DNA from: Acidimicrobium ferrooxidans
GTDB taxonomy: Bacteria; Actinomycetota; Geothermincolia; Fen-727; Anoxymicrobiaceae
NCBI GenBank assembly: GCA_020723485.1
Contig: DYIU01000004.1
Location: forward strand, 91,057-155,056
Direction of reading: 5' to 3'
DNA: 64,000 nt
Position numbers and translations under genes: made by a program. How positions within the stretch are numbered: position 1 is the first letter of the stretch; every line of letters begins with the position of its first letter. Under the pieces are notes generated by a model. That model searched no databases. It was not told the origin of the DNA and saw nothing but the letters and a program-made list of their open reading frames with translations. This document shows positions 42,717 through 52,166 of this stretch, in pieces.

Positions 42717-44180
42717 GTGCGCGCCGGGGAGTCCGGCGTCGAGGGTGGTGCGTTCCCGCGTTCGACGAGAGGAGGACCGCTGGAAGGTAACAGCAGGACA
42801 CCTGGGGACCTGGGCGCTTTCTTCCGGCCCCGTTCGGTTGCGGTTGTGGGAGCTTCGCGTACCGAGTGGAAGTCCGGCTACAGGGTGCTGGCCAACATAA
42901 TAGAGGCTGGCTTCGCCGGAGGGCTCTACCCCGTCAACCCGGGGGTGGAAGAGATACTCGGAGTCAGGACCTACCCGGACCTCGCGAGCATCCCGGAGCC
43001 GCCGGAGCTCGTCATCGCCGTGCTGCCCCGGACCCAGACCAGGAGCCTCATGCTCGAGTGCGCGCAGGCAGGCGTACGCCACGTCATAGTGCCTGCCGCC
43101 GGCTTTTCGGACGCCGGGGAGGAGGGAAGGCGGCTGGAGGAAGGAGTGATGGAGGTCGCCCGTGACGCCGGCATAACCCTGATGGGGCCCAACAGCATCG
43201 GCACGGTCTGCCCGTCCTCCGGGCTGGCGACGTCAATTGTGTCCCTCGACCGGATGCGGCCGGGCATCGTGGCCCTCTTCGGCCAGTCGGGGCTGTTCTC
43301 GAGCGGGATCGCACGCTGGATAAACACCGGCGAGAAGTTCGGCGTGAGCAAGATAGCCTGCCTGGGGAACAAGGCGGGAGTCGACGAGGTCGACATGCTG
43401 GAATACCTCCGCGGGGACCCGGAGACCGGGGTCATCTGCATCTACACCGAGGGTGTCTCCGACGGCCGCGCGTTCGCCGAAGTGCTGAGGGAGGCCGCGC
43501 GGGAGAAGCCGGTAGTAGTGCTGAAGGGCGGGAGCACCGAGCAGGGGCGCGTGGCGGTCGCGAGCCACACCGGCTCGCTGGCCGGCAGCGATAAGATATA
43601 CGACGGCCTCGTCGCGCAGTCGGGAGCGGTAAGGGTCAACGACTTCGAGGAGATGCTGGACGTCGCGAAGGCTTTCGCCATGCTCCCGGCGCCCGCCGGG
43701 AACGGCGTCGGCGTGGTATCCATCACCGGCGCCGGGTGCGTGCTCTCCGCCGACGCGGCGGGACTTCTGGGCCTCGCCCTGCCGCAGCCGTCGAAGAGAT
43801 TCGCCGAGAGCATGAAGGAAGTCGCGCCGGAATGGGTGCCCTACCGGAACCCGGCTGACATCTGGGCCGCCATCGAGGCCAGCGGGCCCGAGCGCAGCTT
43901 CACCATCGCGTCGGCGGCGATGCTCGAGGAGGAGGGGGTCGACTCGCTGGCGGTCATCTTCACGGTCATCCCGGAGTCGCGTATGGACGCCGCCGGGATG
44001 TTCGCCTCACTGCGGGAGCGATACCCGGAGAGCCCGGTCACCGCGGTCCTGATGGGAGGAGATTCGGGAATGCTGGCGGATTGGAGGGATTCCATCGAGT
44101 CTGCGGGCGTGCCCGTCTACACGTCCCCCGCCCGCGCGCTGCGCGCCCTTGCCGCGCTTAAGTTCCGGGGTCGGCCCTGA
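42717..44180 (+). CDS. NDP-forming acyl-CoA synthetase alpha-subunit-like protein
   Basis: 487 residues. The CoA-binding domain starts 'FFRPRSVAVVGASR', a succinyl-CoA-ligase-like domain follows, and the phosphorylated-His region is 'VASHTGSLAGS'. This is the alpha part of ADP-forming acetate-CoA ligases, which interconvert acyl-CoA and acid with ATP formation. The ATP-grasp beta part is absent here and would have to be encoded elsewhere. Start uncertain: the GTG used has no Shine-Dalgarno sequence, while AGGAGG (42770-42775) precedes an in-frame CTG at 42780. Ends convergent with, and 23 bases into, the histidine kinase. Confidence 0.87.
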   Translation: MRAGESGVEGGAFPRSTRGGPLEGNSRTPGDLGAFFRPRSVAVVGASRTEWKSGYRVLANIIEAGFAGGLYPVNPGVEEILGVRTYPDLASIPEPPELVIAVLPRTQTRSLMLECAQAGVRHVIVPAAGFSDAGEEGRRLEEGVMEVARDAGITLMGPNSIGTVCPSSGLATSIVSLDRMRPGIVALFGQSGLFSSGIARWINTGEKFGVSKIACLGNKAGVDEVDMLEYLRGDPETGVICIYTEGVSDGRAFAEVLREAAREKPVVVLKGGSTEQGRVAVASHTGSLAGSDKIYDGLVAQSGAVRVNDFEEMLDVAKAFAMLPAPAGNGVGVVSITGAGCVLSADAAGLLGLALPQPSKRFAESMKEVAPEWVPYRNPADIWAAIEASGPERSFTIASAAMLEEEGVDSLAVIFTVIPESRMDAAGMFASLRERYPESPVTAVLMGGDSGMLADWRDSIESAGVPVYTSPARALRALAALKFRGRP

Positions 44181-45714
44181 TCCCGGAACTCGAGGGGATG
44201 GTGAAGTAGACGGTGGCCCCCCGGCCCGGCGCGCCCTCGGCCCAGACCCTGCCCCCGTGCCTGTGGACTATCTTCCGGACCAGCGCCAGGCCGACCCCGC
44301 TGCCCTCGTACTCCTCGGGGGAGTGCAGCCGCTGGAACACCCCGAACATCTTCTCCGCGTGGCCCTGGTCGAAACCCACGCCGTTGTCGCTCACGAAGTA
44401 GACCCTCTCACCGTCGTGTGAGTGCCCCCCTATCTCGACGACCGCCGGGTCCTTCTCCCGGGTGAACTTGACGGAGTTCGAGACGAGGTTGACGAAGACC
44501 TGCCGGAGCAGTGCCGCGTCCCCCTCGGCCGGGGGCATGTCACCGACCCGGAACTCGATGCTCCTGTCCCCGTTGAAGGAATCCATCTGTCGCGCTACCT
44601 CCCGCGCGAGCCCCGACATCTCCACCTCTCCGCGCCTGAGCTCGGCGCGGCCCATACGCGAGAAATCGAGCAGGCTCTCGATGAGACGGTCCATCTGCGT
44701 GGAGTTGGCGTGGATCATCTCCAGGAGCCGCCGGCCCTCGGCGTCCAGGGACCCGGCGTAGTCCGTGGCTACCATCTCGCTGAACCCGCGGATTGCGCGA
44801 AGCGGCGCCCGGAGGTCGTGCGAGACAGAATAGCTGAACGACTCCAGCTCGCTGTTCACGTTGCGAAGCTCGGCGACCTTCCCCCGCAGCTCGGTGTTGA
44901 GGACCCTTATCTGCTCCTCCGACTCCTTGCGCTCGGTCACGTCCCGCGCCGTCACCACCACCGATGCCACGATCGGGTCCTCGGTGAGGTTCTTGCCCTC
45001 GCAATCGAGGTACCTCCAGGACCCGTCGCTGCTCCGTACCCTGCACCGCACCCGGACAGCGAGCCCGGGATTCTCCATGCCGAACCGGAACTGCTCCATC
45101 ACCAGGCCCAGGTCCTCGGGGTGGAGGAACTCCACGATGTTACGGTCCAGCTCCCGCTCGGGTCTGTAGCCCAGCATGCGCTCGACGGATGGGCTTATGT
45201 ACTGCAGTGTGCCCAGCCCGTCGACCAGCAGTATCAGGTCGCCGACGTTCTCTATGAGCGTTTTGAAGTGTATCTCGCTCGCTTCACGGGCGGCCTCGGC
45301 CCGGCGCCTCTCCATCGTCTCGAGCTGCAGGAGTGAGTTGGCCTCCTGGAGCTCGGCGGTCCTTTCGAGGAAGCGGACCTCCAGCTCGTCGCTCGAGCGC
45401 TCGAGCGCCTCCTCCCTCTCGAGCCAGCTCCGTGATATCTCGCGGTACGCGATGACGCCCAGCGCGCCGAAAGCTGCCGTGTAGACGAGAAGGTCGATTA
45501 CGAAGAGCGTCCATGACCTGGTTCCGGAACCGATGTGAAGGAGCCCGCTGGTCACCGCGACGGCCAGCCCGACCAGGTAACCCAGCACCAGCCATCGCCT
45601 GAGGGAGGATACGGCGTAATGGTACTCGGCCTCGAGGCTCCCGGGTTCGTCATCCCCCCCGGAGACCCGGTACAGGGGCAGCATGCCCGGGAACCGGTCC
45701 TTAAGCGCGGCCAT
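44158..45714 (-). CDS. PAS-domain sensor histidine kinase
   Basis: 518 residues. Two TM helices (about 41-60 and 69-88), a coiled coil ('REEALERSSDELEVRFLERT'), a PAS domain (about 145-260, 'DLILLVDGLGTLQYISPSVE'), the H-box 'SYSVSHDLRAPLRAIRG' with His299, then N ('NLVSNSVKF'), G1 ('DNGVGF'), F and G2 ('GSGVGLALV') boxes. No receiver domain or response regulator adjacent: an orphan kinase. ATG at 45714 is chosen because GGGAGGAAGGG precedes it; an in-frame GTG at 45744 has none. Few residues before TM1, so sensing is probably by the membrane or PAS part. Confidence 0.92.
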   Translation of the reverse strand: MAALKDRFPGMLPLYRVSGGDDEPGSLEAEYHYAVSSLRRWLVLGYLVGLAVAVTSGLLHIGSGTRSWTLFVIDLLVYTAAFGALGVIAYREISRSWLEREEALERSSDELEVRFLERTAELQEANSLLQLETMERRRAEAAREASEIHFKTLIENVGDLILLVDGLGTLQYISPSVERMLGYRPERELDRNIVEFLHPEDLGLVMEQFRFGMENPGLAVRVRCRVRSSDGSWRYLDCEGKNLTEDPIVASVVVTARDVTERKESEEQIRVLNTELRGKVAELRNVNSELESFSYSVSHDLRAPLRAIRGFSEMVATDYAGSLDAEGRRLLEMIHANSTQMDRLIESLLDFSRMGRAELRRGEVEMSGLAREVARQMDSFNGDRSIEFRVGDMPPAEGDAALLRQVFVNLVSNSVKFTREKDPAVVEIGGHSHDGERVYFVSDNGVGFDQGHAEKMFGVFQRLHSPEEYEGSGVGLALVRKIVHRHGGRVWAEGAPGRGATVYFTIPSSSGIRADPGT

Positions 45715-45829
45715 CCCTTCCTCCCGCAGTCTATCCCCAGCCACCGACGACGAACGTCATACCTTCGCGGCATGGCCCGTACGCTGGATAAATACGGATA
45801 CGTTGGAATTAACCCGCGCGCGCAACAAT

Positions 45830-45906
45830 GGGGTCAGGTCATTTTGTTGCATTTCGATGGGCATTCTTATCAGGCGAATGCTAATGCAACAAAATGACCT
45901 GACCCC
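45830..45906. repeat. Type A palindrome with extended 31-base interior
   Basis: Arms GGGGTCAGGTCATTTTGTTG.. (45830-45852) and the exact complement (45884-45906). The interior TTCGATGGGC...CGAATGCTA is unique to this copy and has partial inner symmetry. It ends 17 bases from the stop of the ThDP enzyme gene. Confidence 0.88.
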
Positions 45907-45923
45907 GATTTGCGTTTTCGGCT

Positions 45924-47585
45924 TTAGAACTTGAAGCCCTCAGCGAACATGGCGGTTGCCGGGCTGAACACCGTGGGGTCCGTGATGACGTTCACGCAGG
46001 CGGGCCTCCCGCACTCGAGCGCGCGTTTCACCGCCGGCGCGATGTCTTCGTCCTTCTCCACGAACTCCCCGTATCCGCCCAGCGCCTCGACTATCTTCTC
46101 GTAGTGGATGACCCCGAGCTCGGTACCGCACACCCTGTCATCGGCGTAGCAGAGCTCCTGGTGATGCTTGACCATGCCCCAGCCCTGGTCGTTGCAGATG
46201 ACACAAACCAGCGGGATATCGTGACGGATCGCGGTCTCGAACTCCATCGCGTTCAGGCCGAAGGAGCCGTCGCCGGTGACCAGCACCACCTGCTTGTCCG
46301 GGAGCGCCACCTGGGCTCCCAGTCCGAACGGGACACCGGTGCCCAGGCACCCGAACAGCGTCCCCGAGCCTATGACTCCCGCCGTGCGCGTCGCCCTGAA
46401 GGTCATGAGCGAGAAATAGAGGGCGTCCCCGCCGTCCAGTATGTAGACGGCCTCGTCTCCCGCGGCCTGCCTTACCTGGTTCATGAGCCTGAACGGGTGT
46501 ATGGGTTCGCTCGGGTTCTCTCGCTGCTGCTTGTCGGCCTCGGTGAGCCCGGTGAAGATGGCCTTGAGCGAGCCGACCCACTCGCTGCGGTCCTTTTTCT
46601 CGACCGCTTCGTTCAGGAGCGCAAGCGTCGCCCGGGCGTCCCCGACCAGGCCTATGTCAGCGGGCCGGTTGCGGTCCACCTCGGCGGGGTCTATGTCCAG
46701 CCGCACCACCTTCGAGTTCACGAAGACGTCCCCGAAGTTCAGGACCCAGTTGAGCCTGATGCCCACCGTGAACACGACGTCCGCCATGGACGCTGCGGCG
46801 AGCAGGCCCATCAGCCCCCCGTCCCAGAGCGACTGGGGGTGTTCGTCCGGGACCGCGCCGCGCCCGTTGTCCATCAGGATGAACGGCATGCCGGTCTTCT
46901 CGAGGAACTCCGCTAGCTCGCTCTCCGCGCCGCTCGCAGCGATGCCGCTGCCGCCCAGCAGGAGCGGCTTCTCGGCGGCGTTCAGGAGCTCCGCGGCCCG
47001 GTCGAGGTCGTTCCTCTCCGGGACCACGGGGTACTTGGTCCACGGCTTTTCGGGCCACCGCAGGTCCTCTTCGGGAACCGGGATGTAGAGCTCGTCGGGG
47101 GGTATCTCCAGGAACACGGGGCCGGGTCGCCCCGACACGGCGTAGCGGAACGCCATCTCGAGGTACTCCGGGATGCGGGCGGCCTCGTAGCAGCGGCCCG
47201 CCCACTTGACCACCGGGCGTATCATGTCAACCTGGTTCATGTCCTGCAGGGCCCCCCGGTCGAGGTCGCGGATGGGGGCCATGCCCGAGAGCACCACCAC
47301 CGGTACGTTCTCCAGGAACGCGTTCGCCACCCCGGTGAGCGAGTTGGTGAAGCCGGGGCCCGCTGTCACGAGGCAGACGCCGGGTTTGCCGGTGTAGATG
47401 GACCAGGCGTGTGCCGCCATCACCGCGGCCTGCTCGTGGCGCACATCTATGTTGCGCACGTCGTAGTCAAGGCAGCCGTCGAAGATGGGCGCTATGTGGC
47501 CCCCGGACAGAGAGTAGATGGTGTCGATGCCCTCGACTTCCTTGATGTACTTCGCGACGATCTGTCCCCCGTAGATCTCCGGCAT
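45924..47585 (-). CDS. Thiamine-diphosphate-dependent lyase/decarboxylase, acetolactate-synthase-like
   Basis: 553 residues. The Pyr domain has catalytic Glu in 'RHEQAAVMAAHAWSIYTGKP' and 'GPGFTNSLTGVANAFLENVP'; a central domain follows, and the PP domain has the ThDP motif 'GDGSFGLNAMEFETAIRHDI' ... 'ICND'. The start 'IYSLSGGHIAPIFDGC' resembles 2-hydroxyacyl-CoA lyase/oxalyl-CoA decarboxylase relatives as much as acetolactate synthase, and no small regulatory subunit is nearby, so substrate is open. AGGAGG upstream of ATG. Ends near a type A palindrome. Confidence 0.88.
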   Translation of the reverse strand: MPEIYGGQIVAKYIKEVEGIDTIYSLSGGHIAPIFDGCLDYDVRNIDVRHEQAAVMAAHAWSIYTGKPGVCLVTAGPGFTNSLTGVANAFLENVPVVVLSGMAPIRDLDRGALQDMNQVDMIRPVVKWAGRCYEAARIPEYLEMAFRYAVSGRPGPVFLEIPPDELYIPVPEEDLRWPEKPWTKYPVVPERNDLDRAAELLNAAEKPLLLGGSGIAASGAESELAEFLEKTGMPFILMDNGRGAVPDEHPQSLWDGGLMGLLAAASMADVVFTVGIRLNWVLNFGDVFVNSKVVRLDIDPAEVDRNRPADIGLVGDARATLALLNEAVEKKDRSEWVGSLKAIFTGLTEADKQQRENPSEPIHPFRLMNQVRQAAGDEAVYILDGGDALYFSLMTFRATRTAGVIGSGTLFGCLGTGVPFGLGAQVALPDKQVVLVTGDGSFGLNAMEFETAIRHDIPLVCVICNDQGWGMVKHHQELCYADDRVCGTELGVIHYEKIVEALGGYGEFVEKDEDIAPAVKRALECGRPACVNVITDPTVFSPATAMFAEGFKF

Positions 47586-47775
47586 TGCGTACCTCCTGCT
47601 AGGTGTAGGCCAATTCTATCCGGATTCGGGCGACTTATTCCATGTCGTAGTCATCGGGGATGGTTTTCATCTGTGGTCGACGGCCTGCTCGTCCGGAATC
47701 CGGAGACCTAGCCCGGCCCGGTCAATGCGGCTATACTCCAGGTACTGAAGCGTCACCTCCGCAGAAGGAGCGTCC

Positions 47776-48933
47776 ATGACTACCGTCGGCGAATACCCCG
47801 GTGTTTCCACGGCCCATCTCGAGGTCGCACGCAACTATTCGAGCCCCCTGATGCAGGGACCCGCGATGTGCGACGAGCTGGTAGCGCTGGTCAGGCACAT
47901 GTACACAGATGAAGAGGCGGACATCGTCCGGCACCTCAAGCCGTGGAAGCCCAGGTCTGCTTCGGGACTGGCGAAGGCCGCGGGACGGCCCGTGGAAGAG
48001 GTCCGACCGGTGCTGGAAAGCCTCGCCCGCGAGAAGTTCCTCATCCTTGCCGTGGGCAGGGCCGGCAGGACATTCTACGGCATCATGCCCATCGTGCCGG
48101 GCACTTTCGAGAGCGTGCTGATACGCAGGTCGCCCGAGAGCGCTACCCCTTGGCACAGGAGGTTCGCCGAACTCTATGAAGAGCTGTTCGACACGGGCTA
48201 CGTCTCCGAGTACCTCCGCAAGCCCGTCGACCCGGTGCGCTACCTCCCCGTCGGAGAATCGATCGCGCACGAGCCGATGGCCCTTCCCTCGGACCGCCTC
48301 GAGGTGATAATGGAGAGGTTCGACGAGTTCGCCGTCGGCGTCTGTCAGTGCAGGCTCTCGAAAGAGCTCATTGGGAACGGGTGCGGGAGGATGCTCGAGA
48401 CCTGTACCGTGATGGGACCGGTGGCGAGGCCGCTCATCGCCGACGGGCGGATGAAGCAGGCCAGCAGGCGTGACGTGCTCGAGGTGAAGGCGGCCGCCGA
48501 AAAGGACGGGCTCATCACCTGGATGATGAACTCCGAGAGCAGCCGCTTCGGAAGCTGCGCCTGCTCCTGCTGCGGGTGCTGCTGCGGGGCGCTCAGGCAG
48601 ATATCTCAGTTCAATGCACCCGGCTTCATAGCCCCCCCGCACTTCATGCCGGACGTGGACCTCTCCGGCTGCAAGCAGTGCGAGAAATGCGTGGAGGCAT
48701 GCCAGATGGGCGCCCTGGCCATGCTCGGTGAGGGTAAGGCGAGGCTGCTGGTCCATAAGAGCGAGCGGTGCATCGGGTGCGGCCTGTGCTCGGTGGCCTG
48801 CCCGGACGGCAACCTCCCCATGAGGCCGGTATCCGGCTACAGGGAGCCTCCGCGAGGGTGGTTCACGTACCTCACGCGGTACGTGCCGCACTACATCAGC
48901 AACGTGAGGACGGTCCGGGCCGCGCGCAGATAG
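47776..48933 (+). CDS. 4Fe-4S ferredoxin-type redox protein with Cys-rich insert
   Basis: 385 residues. The N-terminal part looks like a winged-helix fold ('SASGLAKAAGRPVEEVRPVL') followed by a middle domain with 'CQCRL' and 'CGRMLETC'. From about 270 comes 'CACSCCGCCCG', then two 4Fe-4S motifs 'CKQCEKCVEACQMG' and 'CIGCGLCSVACPDG'. This is the arrangement of ferredoxin-fused proteins that pass electrons to radical or reductase enzymes; partner unknown. AAGGAG precedes the ATG. A type B element begins one base after its stop. Confidence 0.82.
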   Translation: MTTVGEYPGVSTAHLEVARNYSSPLMQGPAMCDELVALVRHMYTDEEADIVRHLKPWKPRSASGLAKAAGRPVEEVRPVLESLAREKFLILAVGRAGRTFYGIMPIVPGTFESVLIRRSPESATPWHRRFAELYEELFDTGYVSEYLRKPVDPVRYLPVGESIAHEPMALPSDRLEVIMERFDEFAVGVCQCRLSKELIGNGCGRMLETCTVMGPVARPLIADGRMKQASRRDVLEVKAAAEKDGLITWMMNSESSRFGSCACSCCGCCCGALRQISQFNAPGFIAPPHFMPDVDLSGCKQCEKCVEACQMGALAMLGEGKARLLVHKSERCIGCGLCSVACPDGNLPMRPVSGYREPPRGWFTYLTRYVPHYISNVRTVRAARR

Positions 48934-48934
48934 C

Positions 48935-49017
48935 GGGGTCAGACCATTTTCGTTTCACAAGCCACATGTTCAGCATGTTCACTAGAGTTGCTTATGGAAC
49001 GAAAATGGTCTGACCCC
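48935..49017. repeat. Type B palindromic element, copy 2 (83 bp)
   Basis: Arms 48935-48962 and 48990-49017 pair with two mismatches in 28. The interior CACATGTTCAGCATGTTCAC.. is the shared type B interior. It lies between convergent genes, one base after the first stop and five before the other. Confidence 0.92.
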
Positions 49018-49022
49018 ATTCG

Positions 49023-52000
49023 TTACTTGCTGTTGCCGTAGACCGCGCGTTCGGCGACGACCGGCTTGCTGCTTGTAACCCTGGTCGAGACGTCCCAGCT
49101 GCCCGGCACCGTCTCTCCAGCGTTGAAGTTGATGCGCGAGTTCGGCGGCAGCGTCACCTTCGGACCCTGGACCTCGCCCCAGGCGAGCAGGTAGTCGATG
49201 TCGAGCTGCGCGGCCTCAGTCCCGGGGTTCTGGACCAGCACCCACGTCTCGAAGCCCGGTCCGGTCGAGCCCTCCGCCATGTACCACGATGTGGCTGTGG
49301 CCTGCGCTCCCACCGAGTCGTGCCCCCAGACGCGGTTGTTACCGTACATGGCCCGTTCCACCACGACCGGCCTGTTCGAATCGACCCTCGTCGAGACCTC
49401 CCATGTGCTGTGCACCACGTTGCCCGCGTTGAACGACCTGCGGGCCCGCGCGGGTATCGTGTCGATGGTCTGCGCGGCGGCGCCAGACGGGGTCATGTAC
49501 GTGAGGGTCACGTCAGCGGGCTGCGCGTTGGGATTCTGGACCACTATCCAGGTCTCGAAGCCCGGTCCGGTCGAACCCTCCGCCAGGTACCAGGTCGCCG
49601 AGAGGGTCGAGGCGCCGATGGAGTCGGTCCCCCACGTCCTGTCGCTGCCGTACATGGCCCGCTCCACCACGACCGGCTTACCCGCGTCGACCCTGGTGGC
49701 CACGTCGAACGTGCCCGGGAGGGTGTCGGCTATGTTGAAGGTCCGCCGCGACCCGGCCGGTACGCTCGCCTGGGGCCCGGCGACGGGTCCGGACATCGTC
49801 ATATAGGTCAGAGTCACAGTGGCGGCCGTGGTGTTCGGGTTCTGCACCACGACCCAGGTCTCGAAGCCGGCACCAGTGGAGCCCTCGGCAAGGTACCACG
49901 TGTCAGCCGGGGCCGAGGCGCCGATCGAGTCGTGGCCCCAGGCCCTGCTGGCCCCGTACATCGACCGCTCCACTATCACCGGGCTCGGGCAGGTCACCCT
50001 GGTCGAGACCTCCCAGGTGTTGGGCACGGTCGCGGCTACGTTGACCGCAGTCCGCGCTTCGGCCGGGATGCGGACCGTAGGCCCGCTCACCGGTCCCGTG
50101 AGGGTCATGAAGTCGAGCTTGGCGTCCACCGCCGCCGCGTTCGGGTTCTGCACCACCACCCAGGTCTCGAACCCGGGGCCGGTGCAGCCTTCCGCCAGGT
50201 ACCACGAGGTGGCGGGCGCGGATGAGCCCACGGAGTCCGTGCCCCACGCCCTGCCCGTGGCCGGGACCACTACCTCACCGAGCAGTATGTTGCCGTCGTC
50301 GCCGCAGACCCAGATGTGGCCGCCGTCAGGCATGGCGATCCCGTTCAGGTTGTTGAGCGAGCCGGTGGTCTGCGCCGTCCAGGTATTCCCGTCGTAGTAA
50401 CGAGCGACGCCTCCCTCACCGACGGCCCAGACGCGGTCGGTGCCCGCCGCTGCCACAGCGAAGAGGTCGGAGGTGGTGCCACTCGTCTGCTGGCTTACGG
50501 TCGTGGGGCTGCTGATGAACAGCACGTACCCGTCCGGTCCGACCGCCCAGACATGCGTGGCGTCGAGAGCGAACACGGAGTTGAGACCGTTGACCGCGTC
50601 CGTGTTATAGGTCTTCCAGGACGAGCCGTCGTAGAAGAGGAGCGACTTGCCGCTCCCGACGGCCCAGACGTGCTTGCGGTCCGAAGCCGAGACCCCGTTC
50701 AGCCATTGGGTCGTGCCGGAGGTCTGGCCGGCCCAGGCGCTGCCGTTATAGAAACGAACTGTGCCGGACGCGCCCACCGCCCAGACGTGGGACGCATCGA
50801 CGGCGGTGACGCTGAAGAGAGAGCTCGAGGTCCCGCTGTTCTGCAGGGACCAGCCGGTGCCGTTGAAGAATGCTATCTTCCCTCCCTCTCCCACCGCCCA
50901 CACGTGGGTGGCGTCGAGAGCGAAGACATCGAAGAACGGCCCGGTGGCACCGCTCGGCTGGGCGGACCAGGCCGCCCCGTTGAAGTGCAGGATGTCCCCA
51001 CCGGCCCCGACAGCCCAGGCCCTGTTCTGGTCGTAGGCGGAGACCCCGTAGATGTTGAAGGTCTCGCCGTGAGTCTGCCTGTGCCAGGTCCCGTTGTAGT
51101 AGAGTATCTCCCCCCCGTCGCCGACCGCCCAGACGTGGGTGGCGTCGAGGGCGAAGACGCTGTGAAGCGTCTTGGAGGAGCCGGTGAGCTGCTCGGCCCA
51201 GGTCGTGCCCTTGAAGAACAGGGCGGTGCCGTCGCACCCTACCGCCCAGACGCTCGTGGCGCTGGCGGCGGATACGTCCGTGAGCCAGCAGTCCTCCCCG
51301 CTGGCCTGCGTCGACCAGGTGGAGCCGTTGAACGAGAGGACGAAGTAGGTGAGCGTATGGCCGACCTGCCGGTAGCCGACCGCCCAGGCATGGGAGGCGT
51401 CGGCGGCGGTGACGCCGTTTATCCAGGCGTCGCTCATCCCGCTCGACTGGCCTTCCCACCGGGTCCCATTGTAGAAGAGAATCGTACCGTTGAACCCTGC
51501 CGCCCAGGCGTGGGTGGCGTCAACGGCCGAGACCGAGAGCAGGGTGTTCGTGGTGCCGGTGGTCTGCGACGACCAGCTGGTGCCGTTGAAGAACAGGGCC
51601 GTGCCGCCGGAGCCCACAGCCCAGACGTGGGTGGCGTCCAGCGCGAAGACCCCGTTGAGGCTGTTGACGGTCCCGCTCGCCTGTGTGGCCCACGCGGAGC
51701 CGTTGTAGAACAGCACCGTGCCGCTGGCGCCGACCGCCCAGACGTGTGTCGCGTCGACCGCGGATACGTCGGCGAGCGAGCTGCCGGTGCCGCTCGCCTG
51801 CGGCAGCCAGTACGTGCCGTTGTTGAAGAGGATGGTCCCGCCGGCCCCGACGGCCCATACGTGGCTCGCGTCCGGGGACGTCACGCCATAGAGGTCGTTA
51901 CCCTGCGGCAACGGGTTCTGCCAGCTCCAGGCGTAGTTGTCGGCCGCAAGGGACCCTGATGGTACCAGCGCAATCAGCAGGACAGCGACTGCTATTACTG

Positions 52001-52034
52001 CAACGGACGAAGAAAGCTTCACGGGCGGACGCAT
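49023..52034 (-). CDS. Giant secreted protein: WAVG propeller repeats plus AEG..GFETW repeats
   Basis: 1003 residues. Signal peptide 1-30 ('VAVLLIALVPSGSLA'). About residues 35-570 contain roughly 13 units of 38-42 residues with 'DATHVWAVG.(S/G)GT.LF(F/Y)NG' and 'W..Q(T/A)SGT', a BNR/Ycf48-like propeller pattern that may form two propellers. The rest is four units of about 90 residues starting 'WYLAEG(C/S)TG.GFETW'. ATG at 52034 follows GGGGAGGGG; a longer frame exists but is unsupported. The TAA stop sits in the type B flank. Confidence 0.85.
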   Translation of the reverse strand: MRPPVKLSSSVAVIAVAVLLIALVPSGSLAADNYAWSWQNPLPQGNDLYGVTSPDASHVWAVGAGGTILFNNGTYWLPQASGTGSSLADVSAVDATHVWAVGASGTVLFYNGSAWATQASGTVNSLNGVFALDATHVWAVGSGGTALFFNGTSWSSQTTGTTNTLLSVSAVDATHAWAAGFNGTILFYNGTRWEGQSSGMSDAWINGVTAADASHAWAVGYRQVGHTLTYFVLSFNGSTWSTQASGEDCWLTDVSAASATSVWAVGCDGTALFFKGTTWAEQLTGSSKTLHSVFALDATHVWAVGDGGEILYYNGTWHRQTHGETFNIYGVSAYDQNRAWAVGAGGDILHFNGAAWSAQPSGATGPFFDVFALDATHVWAVGEGGKIAFFNGTGWSLQNSGTSSSLFSVTAVDASHVWAVGASGTVRFYNGSAWAGQTSGTTQWLNGVSASDRKHVWAVGSGKSLLFYDGSSWKTYNTDAVNGLNSVFALDATHVWAVGPDGYVLFISSPTTVSQQTSGTTSDLFAVAAAGTDRVWAVGEGGVARYYDGNTWTAQTTGSLNNLNGIAMPDGGHIWVCGDDGNILLGEVVVPATGRAWGTDSVGSSAPATSWYLAEGCTGPGFETWVVVQNPNAAAVDAKLDFMTLTGPVSGPTVRIPAEARTAVNVAATVPNTWEVSTRVTCPSPVIVERSMYGASRAWGHDSIGASAPADTWYLAEGSTGAGFETWVVVQNPNTTAATVTLTYMTMSGPVAGPQASVPAGSRRTFNIADTLPGTFDVATRVDAGKPVVVERAMYGSDRTWGTDSIGASTLSATWYLAEGSTGPGFETWIVVQNPNAQPADVTLTYMTPSGAAAQTIDTIPARARRSFNAGNVVHSTWEVSTRVDSNRPVVVERAMYGNNRVWGHDSVGAQATATSWYMAEGSTGPGFETWVLVQNPGTEAAQLDIDYLLAWGEVQGPKVTLPPNSRINFNAGETVPGSWDVSTRVTSSKPVVAERAVYGNSK

Positions 52035-52083
52035 CGCAACCCCTCCCCCAGTACTTCTCGCAATATTGCCGCTATTATACATC

Positions 52084-52166
52084 GGGGTCAGACCATTTTC
52101 GTTTCGTAAGCCACATGTTCAACATGTTCAATAGAGTTGCTTATGGAACGAAAATGGTCTGACCCC
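52084..52166. repeat. Type B palindromic element, copy 3 (83 bp), fused to a coding sequence
   Basis: Arms 52084-52111 and 52139-52166; interior CACATGTTCAACATGTTCAA.. equals that of copy 1. Its right arm encodes the last residues and stop codon of the metallophosphoesterase gene. Confidence 0.92.
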
